NCBI RefSeq assembly: GCF_001570545.1
Contig: NZ_BBXD01000014.1
Coordinates: 248,001-312,000, forward strand
Source: Herbidospora mongoliensis
GTDB lineage: Bacteria > Actinomycetota > Actinomycetes > Streptosporangiales > Streptosporangiaceae
Direction of reading: 5' to 3'
Length of the DNA stretch: 64,000 nt
Part shown: positions 33,333 through 41,620 of the stretch, piece by piece
Numbering within the stretch: position 1 is the first letter of the stretch
Layout: every line of letters begins with the position of its first letter
The notes under the pieces: generated by a model
Database searches by the model: none
The model's input: only the letters and a program-made list of their open reading frames with translations
What the model was told of the DNA's origin: nothing
Translations under genes and position numbers: made by a program

Positions 33333-34592
33333 ATGCTCAGAAGAGTGCTGCTCCCCCTCCTCCTCATCGCCGCCCTCCTCCACCCCACCCCCGCCAACGC
33401 CGCGGGCCCGGCCCCGCACTACCTCATGACGGCGTTCACCAACGCCAGCGAGTCCAACATGTACGTCTACGACTCCGGCAACGCCACCAACTACAACCTG
33501 ATCAGGGCCAACGCCTACACGCCCCCGTCCGGCCTGATCCGCGACCCGAGCGTCATCAAGCACAGCGACGGCTACTACCACCTCGTCTACACGACCGGCT
33601 GGACCGGCAACACGATCGGGTTCGCCCGCAGCGCGGACGCCGTGACCTGGACGTTCCAGCGCAACATCACCGTCGGTCTCAACGGCTCGACCGGCAGCAC
33701 GTGGGCGCCCGAGTGGTTCCGCGACTCCGACGGCAGCGTGCACGTGATCTTCTCGGCGTCCACGACCGGGACGGCGGGGCAGTTCAGGCCCTACCGGATC
33801 ACGGCCACCAACTCGGCGCTCTCGACGTGGTCGGCGGTGACACCGCTCGGCATTCCGGCCAACTACATCGACAGTTTCCTGGTCAAGGACGGCGGGATCT
33901 ACCACAACTTCCTGAAGAACGAGACGACCAAGTACATCGAGCACGCCACCGCGACCAGCCTCAACGGGCCGTGGACGTTCGTCGGCACCGGGAACTGGGC
34001 CGGCTGGGGTTCCGGGCTCGAAGGGCCCGCGCTCGTCCGGCTTCCGGACAATCGGTGGCGGCTCTACTTCGACAACTATTCGGGGGGCCGTTACTACTAC
34101 ACCGACAGCTCCAACCTGACGAGCTTCTCCGCCAGGACCGAGCTGTCCGGGCTCTCCGGCACGGCCCGCCACTTCACCGTGCTCCGGGAGGACTCCGGTG
34201 ACACGACCGCGCTGCCGACCGGCAACCGGTCCCTGCGGGCCGGGTCCCTGTACGTACGGCACCGCGACTACCAGGCCTACCTGGAGAACGTGACCACCTC
34301 CAGCCCGCTGCTGGCGCGTCAGGACGCGACCTTCACAGTTGGTGCGGGGCTGGCCCACTCCGGGTGCTACTCGTTCCAGGCGATCAACTTCCCCGGCTAC
34401 TACCTGCGCCACTACAACATGCAGCTCGTCCTGCAGCGCAACGACAACTCCGCGATCTTCCGAGGCGACGCCACCTTCTGCGCGCGTGGGTCGCTGCTGG
34501 AGTCGTACAACCTGCCCGGGAAGTTCCTCAACGGCAGCCTGCGCCTCGACGCGACCGGCACGGCCTTCACCGTGACCACCCCGCTGGCCTGA
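33333..34592 (+). CDS. Secreted GH43 exo-arabinan-degrading enzyme with CBM42 (AbfB) domain
   Basis: 419 residues; the ATG at 33333 has AAGGA 9 bp upstream and begins a clear Sec signal (RRVLLPLLLIAALL, cleaved near ANAAG). The five-bladed GH43 catalytic part carries SGLIRDPSVIKHSDGYYHLV (base Asp) and GLEGPALVRLPDNRWRLYF (acid Glu). The C-terminal third is an AbfB/CBM42 arabinofuranose-binding trefoil with repeats around NFPGYYLRHYNMQ and NLPGKFLNG. It resembles the exo-1,5-alpha-L-arabinofuranosidase type of GH43 plus CBM42. The extracellular substrate is probably arabinan or arabinoxylan side chains. Confidence 0.88.
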   Translation: MLRRVLLPLLLIAALLHPTPANAAGPAPHYLMTAFTNASESNMYVYDSGNATNYNLIRANAYTPPSGLIRDPSVIKHSDGYYHLVYTTGWTGNTIGFARSADAVTWTFQRNITVGLNGSTGSTWAPEWFRDSDGSVHVIFSASTTGTAGQFRPYRITATNSALSTWSAVTPLGIPANYIDSFLVKDGGIYHNFLKNETTKYIEHATATSLNGPWTFVGTGNWAGWGSGLEGPALVRLPDNRWRLYFDNYSGGRYYYTDSSNLTSFSARTELSGLSGTARHFTVLREDSGDTTALPTGNRSLRAGSLYVRHRDYQAYLENVTTSSPLLARQDATFTVGAGLAHSGCYSFQAINFPGYYLRHYNMQLVLQRNDNSAIFRGDATFCARGSLLESYNLPGKFLNGSLRLDATGTAFTVTTPLA

Positions 34593-34603
34593 GAGGACCC
34601 ACG

Positions 34604-36016
34604 ATGCGCCTGTTACGCCTCATCGTCGCCGTGGCGACGCTGCTTCTGCTGACACCACTGCCCGCGCAGGCCAGCCCGTCCGTGCAGTACACCAACCCCA
34701 TCGCGGCGCAGCGCGCCGACCCGCACATCTTCCGGCACACCGACGGCTACTACTACTTCACCGCCACGGTGCCCGAATACGACCGCATCGTCCTGCGCCG
34801 CGCGACCACCATCCAGGGCCTGGCCACCGCCGCCGAGACGGTGATCTGGCGCAAGCACAGCTCGGGCGAGATGGGCGCGCACATCTGGGCGCCCGAGATC
34901 CACTTCATCAACGGCCGCTGGTACGTCTACTTCGCCGCCGGCCGCGCCGACGACGTGTGGCGCATCCGCATGTACGTCCTGGAGAGCACCGCGGCCAACC
35001 CCCTGACCGGCACGTGGACCGAGCGCGGGCGCATTTCCACCCCCTGGGACACCTTCTCGCTGGACGCCTCGACCTTCGTGAACAACGGCACCCGCTACCT
35101 GATCTGGGCGCAGTCGGAACCGGGCATCTCGACCAACTCCAACCTGTACATCGCCCGCATGGGCAGCAACCCCTGGCAGATCACCGGGGCCACCACCCGC
35201 CTGACGATCCCCACCCTGGCCTGGGAGACCAGGGGCTACAAGGTGGCCGAGGGGCCGTCGGTGATCCAGCGCAACGGGCGGTTGTTCATGACCTACTCGG
35301 CCAGTGCCACCGACGCCAACTACTGCCTCGGCCTGCTGACCGCCTCGGCGTCGGCCGATCCGCTCAACGCCGCTTCGTGGACCAAGAGCGCCAACCCGGT
35401 CTTCGTCTCCAACGCCGCGACCAGCCAGTATGGCCCCGGCCACAACTCCTTCACCGTCTCGGAGGACGGCCAGAGCGACCTGCTCGTCTACCACGACCGG
35501 TCGTACCAGAACATCTCCGGCGACCCGCTCAACGACCCGAACCGGCGCACCCGCGTCCAGAAGATCTACTGGCGCTCCGACGGCACGCCCGACTTCGGCA
35601 TCCCCGTACCCGACGGTGCCACCCCGGTGCGGATCATGTCCGGAAATCTCGCCATACGTCACTGGGAGTACCGCGCCCGGCTCGAAGCCAACGTCACCCC
35701 TCTGGCCGACAGCCAGTTCCGGCAGGTCACCGGCCTGACCGGGTCGGGCACGGTGTCCCTGGAGTCGACCAACTTCCCCGGCTACTACCTCCGGCACCGC
35801 AACCACGAGGCCTGGGTCGAACGCAACGACAACACGGCCCTGTTCCGCTCCGACGCCACCTTCCACCGCCGCACCGGCCTGACCGGCAGCGGAGTCTCGT
35901 ACGAGTCGGTCAACTTCCCCGGCTACTACCTGCGCCACCGATCCGGCCTGATCTGGGTCGAGCAGAACGACGGCACCACCGCCTTCCACGGCAGCGCCAC
36001 GTTCACCCTGGAATAG
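34604..36016 (+). CDS. Secreted GH43 alpha-L-arabinofuranosidase with CBM42 (AbfB) domain
   Basis: 470 residues from an ATG 11 bp after the previous stop with GAGAGGA upstream. The signal peptide is MRLLRLIVAVATLLLLTPLP with cleavage near AQAS. The GH43 domain has QRADPHIFRHTDGYYYFTAT, IWAPEIHFINGRWYVYFAAG and KVAEGPSVIQRNGRLFMTYS. The C-terminal CBM42 contains two recognisable repeats with NFPGYYLRHRNHE and NFPGYYLRHRSGL. It forms a two-gene operon with the preceding GH43 and probably acts on the same arabinose-rich polymer. Confidence 0.9.
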   Translation: MRLLRLIVAVATLLLLTPLPAQASPSVQYTNPIAAQRADPHIFRHTDGYYYFTATVPEYDRIVLRRATTIQGLATAAETVIWRKHSSGEMGAHIWAPEIHFINGRWYVYFAAGRADDVWRIRMYVLESTAANPLTGTWTERGRISTPWDTFSLDASTFVNNGTRYLIWAQSEPGISTNSNLYIARMGSNPWQITGATTRLTIPTLAWETRGYKVAEGPSVIQRNGRLFMTYSASATDANYCLGLLTASASADPLNAASWTKSANPVFVSNAATSQYGPGHNSFTVSEDGQSDLLVYHDRSYQNISGDPLNDPNRRTRVQKIYWRSDGTPDFGIPVPDGATPVRIMSGNLAIRHWEYRARLEANVTPLADSQFRQVTGLTGSGTVSLESTNFPGYYLRHRNHEAWVERNDNTALFRSDATFHRRTGLTGSGVSYESVNFPGYYLRHRSGLIWVEQNDGTTAFHGSATFTLE

Positions 36017-36023
36017 CGTGAAC

Positions 36024-36054
36024 GCCAGGTCCGGACTCCCGGCCCGGACCTGGC
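36024..36054. terminator. Bidirectional hairpin terminator between GH43 and terC genes
   Basis: GCCAGGTCCGG (36024-36034) and CCGGACCTGGC (36044-36054) form a perfect 11-bp stem with a 9-base loop, filling the gap between two convergent stop codons. There is no long T-run, as is common in high-GC genomes. Confidence 0.75.
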
Positions 36055-36057
36055 ATG

Positions 36058-37035
36058 TCAGTGTCCGGCGGGCAGGGGAGTGCGGCGGTCGGCGACCACG
36101 CTGGTGATCGTCACGATGACCAGGATCGCCACGATGACCCCCAGCGAGAGCGGGGTGGGGATCTCCGGCACCCACGCCCAGACGCCATGGGCCCAGTGCA
36201 GGACGAGTTTGGCCCCGATGAACGCCAGGATGAGGCCGAGGCCGTGATTGAGGTGCCGCAGCCTCATCAGCACGTCCAGGAGCACGAAGTAGAGCGCGCG
36301 CAGGCCCAGCAGGGCGAAGGCGTTGGTGGCGAAGACGAGGAACGGATCCTGGGTCACCCCGTACACCGCGGGCACCGAGTCGACGGCGAAGACGATGTCG
36401 GTGGCGAAGACGGCCACCACGGCCAGCGCCAGCGGGGTCAGGGCACGGCGGCCGCCCTCACGGACGACCAGGTGGGTGCCCCGGTAGTCGTCGGTGACCG
36501 GCATCAGACGCCGCAGCAGCCGGACGGTGCGCATGGACGAGATGTCGACCTCGCGCGCGTGCCCGCCCCTCGCCTCCTTGACGATCTTCCCGGCCGCGAC
36601 GATCAGGATCGCGCCGAACAGCAGGAACGCCCACGTGCCGCTCTGCAGGACGGCCGCCCCGAGCGCGATGAAGACCGCGCGCAGCGCCAGCGCCCCGATG
36701 ATGCCGAACAGCAGCACCCGCTGGGCCAGTGCGTCGGGCACCGCGAAGGACGACAGCAGCAGCATGAACACGAACAGGTTGTCCACCGACAGCGACTTCT
36801 CCACCATGTAGCCGGTGTAGAACTCCACGGCCACACCCGACCCGAAGACCACCCACACATAGCCACCGAAGATCAACGGCAGCACCAGGTAGAAGACCGA
36901 CCAGCCCACGGCCTCGCGCATCCTCACGTGGTGCGGGCGACGGGTCAGGATGAAGTCCACGGTCAGCAGCACCGCCAGTGCGGCGACGGTGATCGTCCAC
37001 AGAGCCGGCGAACCGATCGTCTCAAGATCGGCCAT
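36058..37035 (-). CDS. TerC/Alx-family integral membrane protein (probable Mn2+ exporter)
   Basis: 325 residues from an ATG with AGGAGG at normal spacing. There are about eight membrane segments, with TerC-family motifs YMVEKSLSVDNLFVFMLLLS, ATDIVFAVDSVPAVYGVTQD and FLVFATNAFALLGLRALYFV; the acidic residues within helices are the likely metal ligands. Recent work on E. coli Alx and bacterial TerC relatives links the family to manganese export. A candidate manganese riboswitch lies directly upstream, supporting that role here. Confidence 0.92.
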   Translation of the reverse strand: MADLETIGSPALWTITVAALAVLLTVDFILTRRPHHVRMREAVGWSVFYLVLPLIFGGYVWVVFGSGVAVEFYTGYMVEKSLSVDNLFVFMLLLSSFAVPDALAQRVLLFGIIGALALRAVFIALGAAVLQSGTWAFLLFGAILIVAAGKIVKEARGGHAREVDISSMRTVRLLRRLMPVTDDYRGTHLVVREGGRRALTPLALAVVAVFATDIVFAVDSVPAVYGVTQDPFLVFATNAFALLGLRALYFVLLDVLMRLRHLNHGLGLILAFIGAKLVLHWAHGVWAWVPEIPTPLSLGVIVAILVIVTITSVVADRRTPLPAGH

Positions 37036-37160
37036 GGACCCTCCTCGAACGTCTCGGCTGTTCGAGGTCTCCTTCACCCGCCGTGCGGGCGGCCGCCCGG
37101 GAACGTTCGGTACGTCCGTCCTGACCGGATCAGCTCTTGGGAAGTACTCCCCCCGTCACT
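37036..37160 (-). promoter_or_regulatory. Candidate yybP-ykoY manganese riboswitch upstream of terC
   Basis: On the minus strand the order is GGGGGGAGTAC (37154-37144), GGTCAGGACG (37126-37117), a GC-rich hairpin, then GAAGGAGACC (37075-37066). This matches the GGGGAGUA and AGACC core of yybP-ykoY RNAs, although P1 is short. Past the core, CCTCGAAC (37067-37060) can instead pair with GTTCGAGG (37050-37043), which covers part of the AGGAGG ribosome site. Metal binding would hold the first strand in P1 and free the ribosome site: a translational ON switch. Confidence 0.65.
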
Positions 37161-37231
37161 TCAGGCTAGGCTCGCCCTCGCTGTCACTCCAGGCATTTGA
37201 CCAGGTCTCTGCCTTGGACGGATAGTGAAAA

Positions 37232-37354
37232 GAGCACGGAGGGGAGTACCCGCCGTCCGACACCCCGATCGTCAGCACGGCTTCGTCACCAGGAGGCCCG
37301 GCGGGGTGGCCCCGCCGGAGACGACCGGAGGGGTGCGGGAAGACCTTCGTCCTC
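37232..37354 (+). promoter_or_regulatory. Candidate yybP-ykoY manganese riboswitch, divergent copy
   Basis: P1 is GAGCACGGAGG (37232-37242) against CCTTCGTCCTC (37344-37354), an 11-bp helix with one wobble and one mismatch. Inside are GGGGAGTA (37241-37248), CGTCAGCACGG (37270-37280), CACCCC/GGGGTG pairing (37261-37266, 37330-37335), a perfect 9-bp hairpin (37298-37306, 37310-37318) and AAGACC (37340-37345). The P1 3' strand can alternatively pair with GAGGCCGAGG (37374-37383), next to the ribosome site of the ORF at 37395. Geometry parallels the terC-side copy. Confidence 0.7.
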
Positions 37355-37394
37355 ACAGCCGCTGGGCCACAGCGAGGCCGAGGAGGGGATCCTC

Positions 37395-37691
37395 ATGTCG
37401 GACACCGTGTTTCTTGAGATCCTTCTGGGCGTCTTGGTGATCATCTGCGCGATCATCACCAATGCCGCCCTCTGGCCGACACCGCCGCGATCTCACGCCA
37501 CCGTCAGCCATCGAACCGTCCGTTCCCTGCCTCCCTCTGGAGGGCCGGGACGAGGTCCCGGCCGTGGTATCGAGCGCGCGGCTGACCGGGTGCGCCTACC
37601 CGGCCGAAACCCGCGCTCCGACGGCGTGGCGCTGGGTGCGGGGGTCTCGTCGCGCGGTTTGAACGGGGGGCGAGGGGACGACAGCACCTGA
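37395..37691 (+). CDS. Small membrane protein of unknown function behind the riboswitch
   Basis: 98 codons from an ATG with AGGAGG 8 bp upstream. Residues 3 to about 27 (TVFLEILLGVLVIICAIITN) form one clear transmembrane helix; the rest is Pro/Gly/Arg-rich with no recognised domain. A strong hairpin, GGCCGGGAC (37543-37551) with GTCCCGGCC (37555-37563), lies inside the second half, so the functional product might be only the N-terminal helix if transcription stops there. I do not recognise the family. Position behind a candidate manganese aptamer and beside terC suggests a role in metal homeostasis. Confidence 0.5.
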   Translation: MSDTVFLEILLGVLVIICAIITNAALWPTPPRSHATVSHRTVRSLPPSGGPGRGPGRGIERAADRVRLPGRNPRSDGVALGAGVSSRGLNGGRGDDST

Positions 37692-37709
37692 AGCCGGTCG
37701 GTCACACCG

Positions 37710-39212
37710 TCACCAGGCCTCGGTTCTGTTCGATCCTCCGGTGGTCACCGGCCGGCGGTCGCGCGTGACGATCGCGGTCACCCGGCCCAGCCAGCGGCCG
37801 GGGCTCGGGCTTCCGGCAGGCCCCGTGACGGTCTGGTGGAACACCTCTCGCGTGGCCGGGACGGTGTTCCCGCACTGGGGGAGACGGAGCACGAACCGCG
37901 CGCCCCGGTCGCTGTCCTCGACGGTCAGGGTGCCTTCGTGCGCCTGGGCGATCTCTCTGGCGATGGCCAGTCCGAGCCCGGTCCCTCCGGCGTCCCGGTC
38001 GCGTGCCGCGTCCAGGCGGGTGAACCGCTCGAAGACCCGTTCGCGGTCCTCGGCGGCGAGGCCCGCGCCGTCGTCCAGGACCTCCAGGACGGCGATTCCG
38101 TTCTCGGCGCGTACGGTGACGGTGATCTGGGACGTGGCGTGCCGCTCGGCGTTGTCGAGCAGGTTGACCAGGACCCGGGAGATGCGCAGCCGGTCACAGT
38201 CGACGCACACGCCCTGCTGGAGACGCCTGACGATCTTCGCGCGATGGGGGCGCTGGTCCAGCTCGGCCCCGGCCAGAACGCCCAGGTCGGTCGGCTCGCC
38301 GCTGAGGGGCGCGCCCGCGTCCAGCCGGGCGAGGGCCAGCAGGTCGGTCACGATCGCCTGGAGCCGGTCCACCCCCTTCAGCACCGTGGCGGCCACCGTC
38401 GGCCAGTCGGCGTCCTGGGGGAACGCCAGCGCGTCGTCCAATTGGAGCCGCATGGCGGTGATCGGGCTGCGCAGGTCGTGGGAGGCGTCGGAGGTGAAGC
38501 GCCGTAGCCGTTCGTAGGCGCCCTCCAGCCGGTCCAGCGTGCCGTTCACCGTCTCGGCCAGGACCTTCACCTCGTCGTAGGTGTCGTAGGTGCCGGGTAC
38601 CGGAACCCTGCGTTCGAGCTGGGCGGCGGTGATGTCGGCCAGCTGCCGCCGAATCGCGACGACCGGCTCCACGGCCTTGGAGATGTCCCGGAACACCCAG
38701 GCGGTGACCGCCGTGATGACCAGCAGGGACGTGCCGATCGCCAGCAGCACCGCGGTGGAGTTGCCGTACCAGGGGACCGTGGGAGTCGCCACGTACACCG
38801 ACCAGATGCCATCAGGCTGGTAGACGTTGATCGACGTGACGGTCCTGCACCCCTCCATCCCCGCGGGGTGGCACAGGATCTGGGTGGTGCTCAGTTTGTC
38901 GGCGGTGGGGCGGAAGGTGGCCAGGGGCGGTTCGCCGGCCAGTTGGCTGCTCGCCGCGACCACTGTGCCGTGGGCGTTCAGGACCTGGACCGCCTCGTCG
39001 TCGGCCTGCGGCAACACCGAGGGCAGCTGCCCCCGCTGGATCAGCGATTCGACGGTGTTCCAGGCCGACAGGCCCTTCTGCAGCGCGTTGTCGCTTTCCT
39101 TACCTCCCACGTACATGAGGAAGAGGAAACTCAGCCCCAGGCACATCAGCACCATGAGAACGCCGGTGGCGAAGGTCCTTCGCGCCCGGAACGAGGGCGG
39201 TTGCCTGCCCAT
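37710..39212 (-). CDS. Sensor histidine kinase (HAMP-HisKA-HATPase)
   Basis: 500 residues from an ATG with AGGGGG upstream. Two membrane segments (ATGVLMVLMCLGLSFLFLMY and AVLLAIGTSLLVITAVTAWV) flank an extracytoplasmic sensor of about 110 residues. HAMP and dimerisation regions follow, with the phosphoacceptor in FTSDASHDLRSPITAMRLQL, then N-box VNLLDNAERHA, and DDGAGL and GGTGLGLAIAREIAQAH ATP-lid motifs. No response regulator is adjacent on either side, so the partner is unlinked or lost. Confidence 0.92.
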   Translation of the reverse strand: MGRQPPSFRARRTFATGVLMVLMCLGLSFLFLMYVGGKESDNALQKGLSAWNTVESLIQRGQLPSVLPQADDEAVQVLNAHGTVVAASSQLAGEPPLATFRPTADKLSTTQILCHPAGMEGCRTVTSINVYQPDGIWSVYVATPTVPWYGNSTAVLLAIGTSLLVITAVTAWVFRDISKAVEPVVAIRRQLADITAAQLERRVPVPGTYDTYDEVKVLAETVNGTLDRLEGAYERLRRFTSDASHDLRSPITAMRLQLDDALAFPQDADWPTVAATVLKGVDRLQAIVTDLLALARLDAGAPLSGEPTDLGVLAGAELDQRPHRAKIVRRLQQGVCVDCDRLRISRVLVNLLDNAERHATSQITVTVRAENGIAVLEVLDDGAGLAAEDRERVFERFTRLDAARDRDAGGTGLGLAIAREIAQAHEGTLTVEDSDRGARFVLRLPQCGNTVPATREVFHQTVTGPAGSPSPGRWLGRVTAIVTRDRRPVTTGGSNRTEAW

Positions 39213-39377
39213 TGAACATCCCCCTTGACCTAACCCCTTCACTACGGTCAAGGAACCTCGGTGACCGGCTAAAACTTCCCACCCGCGTGCAAAGTTCCAG
39301 CAGTCTGGACGATTAGGTCAGGACCGATGGTCGAGATCATGACGATGGCGACCTTTGATTGATCATGTTCAGCCAGG

Positions 39378-39918
39378 TCACTCTGGAACCGGATCGTGCG
39401 ACCGCCGAGGCGCGAGCCCGGCGCGATACCCGGCCACCGCCCCGGCGACGGTCACCACCACGAAGTCGGCCACCGCGAGCTTCTCGGCGTCGGCGGAGAA
39501 GCCGAGCCATCCCCGGCTCCAGGCCGCGAAAGGCGCCACGACGGCTCCCCAGGCCAGCCACGCACCCCGCCAGAGACGACAAGGGAGGCCGGGCCCCGAC
39601 CAGGCCGTAGATCACGATCGCGACCCCCGGCACGACGAACACCACCTGGACCAGGCCGCCGATGAGCAGGCCGCCCGAGAGGGCCTGGCCCATCGCCACG
39701 CCCGCGCCCAGGACGAGGGTGCCGAAGATGAGCGCCGGGTCGAGGGTGAACATGAGCAGCACCAGATCGAGCAGCGCAGGCAGGACGACGAGCCCGGCCA
39801 CGTCGCTGAGCTTGCCCGTGACAAACCCGGGAAAGGCCTCTTTGAGCACGTGGTCGTTGACGGCGAGCACGACCAGGGCCAGCACGGTCAGGGGCTGGGC
39901 GATCCATGTATGCCGCAC
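39378..39918 (-). pseudogene. Frameshifted hypothetical membrane protein
   Basis: From a GTG at 39918 the frame encodes a multi-helix membrane protein (WIAQPLTVLALVVLAVNDHV, then GKLSDVAGLVVLPALLDLVL). Near 39588-39597, at a GGGGCCCGG run, good coding shifts by one base: the next frame continues with AWLAWGAVVAPFAAWSRGWL and KLAVADFVVVTVAGAVAGYR and stops at 39378. The unshifted frame becomes Arg/Gly-rich nonsense. Either the gene is broken or the base count in that run is wrong. Function unknown. Confidence 0.6.
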
Positions 39919-39985
39919 ACCTCAAAGGGAAACCGGCAGACCCCGGAAACCAAGCGCCGAGATCGACTTGGAACCGGATCGTGCG
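39384..39985. repeat. 17-bp direct repeat flanking the frameshifted gene
   Basis: TGGAACCGGATCGTGCG occurs at 39384-39400, overlapping the end of the shifted frame, and again at 39969-39985 just beyond the gene's start. The two copies bracket the damaged gene. They may be relics of a duplication or recombination event; no mobile-element gene is present. Confidence 0.5.
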
Positions 39986-40091
39986 GTCGGCGAAAGGGTT
40001 CCGCCCACCGTCGTCGGGAGACAGTGGCGCACCCTGGGCGGGCGACCTGCCAAGAGAGACGGATCGGTCGACGATCAAGCTGCTCGGCCGG

Positions 40092-40229
40092 GGCGAGGCC
40101 GGTCCGCGGATCCCGCGCCTACCTGGCCGCGGTGCGTGGCGAGGCCGGTCCGTCGATCCCGCGCTTACCTGGCCGCGGTGCGTGGCGAGGCCGGTGCGCC
40201 GAACCCGCGCCTACCTCGCTGCGGTGCGT
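40092..40229. repeat. Three tandem copies of a 46-bp unit at the end of the methyltransferase gene
   Basis: Units begin at 40092, 40138 and 40184 with GGCGAGGCCGGT and end with GCGGTGCGT; copies one and two are near identical and the third has a few changes. On the minus strand the third copy contains the last codons and stop of the methyltransferase gene, so the array looks like outward duplication of the gene's tail. Units abut without spacers, so it is not a CRISPR array. Confidence 0.9.
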
Positions 40230-41047
40230 GGCGCGTCCGAGAACGCGGTGACGATCCAGACCGCGGCCTCCAAGCGCACACCGCCCGGCCCCGCGTGCCC
40301 CGTGAGTGCGGTCCGCATGTCAGCGAGCGCGGCGTCCCTGTCGGCGTCGGCCACGGCGGCCAGCTGGGCCCGGCCGGGTCCGGTGCCGGCCAGGTATTCG
40401 ACCGCCTCCGCCACGTCGGCCCCGACGTGGAGCGGCACCCGCACGTCCTCCAGACGGACGTGGACGAACCCGGCCCGGGTCAGCAGCGCCTCGACGGCGG
40501 CGGGGTCGGATTGGGTGAACATGCTGCGCCCGCGCAGGTCGACGGGGGCGGTGGCGTGACGCATGATCGCCTCGCCGGGGACGGTGAGCCAGGCGTTGAC
40601 TTCCGGAGGCTGCCAGGTCGCCAGCACCATCCGCCCGCCGGGGCGCAGGGCGCTTCCCATCGCGGTGAAGGCACGGACGGGATCGGTGAAGAACATGGTG
40701 CCGAACCGGCTGATCACCACGTCGAACAGCCCCGGCATTGGATGGGTCTGCGCGTCGGCGTGGACGAAACGCCCGTTGGCCGGTCCGCCGGACTCCTGAC
40801 GGGCGCTGGCCACCCGCAGCATGGGCGCCGAGACGTCCAGGCCGGTGGCCGTCCCACCGGGGGAGACCTGGCCGGCGGCCAGAAGGGTGGTGGCCCCACA
40901 GCCGCAGCCGACGTCCAGCACCTGTTCTCCCGGCCGCAGCCCGGCCGCCGTGAGCAGCGCCTCCCCGACCGGGGCCAGCACACGGTCACGCCGATCGGCG
41001 TCAGCGGCCCAGCGCTCACCGTCGTCGTCATTCCAGATCTGCGCCAC
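40211..41047 (-). CDS. Class I SAM-dependent methyltransferase
   Basis: 278 residues from a GTG with TTGGGGG upstream; longer in-frame starts lack support. The SAM-binding core is visible: QVLDVGCGCGATTLLAAGQV (motif I), TGLDVSAPMLRVA, FDVVISRFGTMFFTDPVRAF and LRPGGRMVLATWQPPEVNAW. It resembles UbiE/COQ5-like small-molecule methyltransferases. The substrate is unknown and the neighbours give no hint. The 3' end lies inside the 46-bp tandem repeat. Confidence 0.85.
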   Translation of the reverse strand: MAQIWNDDDGERWAADADRRDRVLAPVGEALLTAAGLRPGEQVLDVGCGCGATTLLAAGQVSPGGTATGLDVSAPMLRVASARQESGGPANGRFVHADAQTHPMPGLFDVVISRFGTMFFTDPVRAFTAMGSALRPGGRMVLATWQPPEVNAWLTVPGEAIMRHATAPVDLRGRSMFTQSDPAAVEALLTRAGFVHVRLEDVRVPLHVGADVAEAVEYLAGTGPGRAQLAAVADADRDAALADMRTALTGHAGPGGVRLEAAVWIVTAFSDAPRTAAR

Positions 41048-41620
41048 GCCCCCAACCGTAGCCCGGCCTCCAGCTCTGTGATCCGGCATCGCGGGGGTAA
41101 CCGCCTGCGACGTTGACCTGTTCAGCGGCGGGCACTCGATTCGGACCGCCGTTGGACAGGGATGAGTTCGCGCGGCCGGTTCCACTGCCAGGACAGCGGC
41201 ACCGCCGACACCAGCCCAACGATCATGGCGTCGGGGGAGCGCAGGCGACCAACCGCGCGGGCAGCCGCAGGGGATCGGGGTCATGACGTCTCCACACCGG
41301 CATGGAGAGATGCCCGCTGAGCGCGCACCCCAGCAGATCCGCGCTGGCGCACCCCTACAGAGATCCGTGCGGGGACGGTGTTCCCAGGACTCTCGCTTAT
41401 AAATCTACTTTGTAAAGGCGCCCGGTTTTTTGCATCTCTCCTCGACCAACACCCAACACCCTCAACGACAAGGGAGCCGAATCTGCCGACAGCGCGTCCT
41501 CTAGAACGAACATGGACGATCGAGCACCGCCCCCTGGAGCTCTCATTCGTCCCCTGTGGCTCCTTTGACGGGGCGGAAGGCAGCCCGCAGTAGGTAGGGG
41601 AGTCGGCTTCTCTCCGCTGG
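41048..41620. other. Non-coding gap between the GH6 and methyltransferase genes
   Basis: Both neighbours run leftward, so this 573-bp stretch should hold the GH6 terminator and the methyltransferase promoter. No convincing gene is present; possible short frames lack ribosome sites and have poor codon use. An AT-rich island around 41396-41432 (containing TTATAAATCTAC) stands out from the GC-rich background and may mark a promoter or a remnant of inserted DNA. Confidence 0.5.

Noticed and set aside
40092-40229. CRISPR array from the 46-bp repeats
   Set aside because: Units abut with no spacers, only three copies exist, and no cas genes are present.
41378-41593. Short plus-strand ORF of 71 codons in the gap beside the GH6 gene
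   Set aside because: No ribosome site, codon use unlike neighbours, and no similarity recognised.
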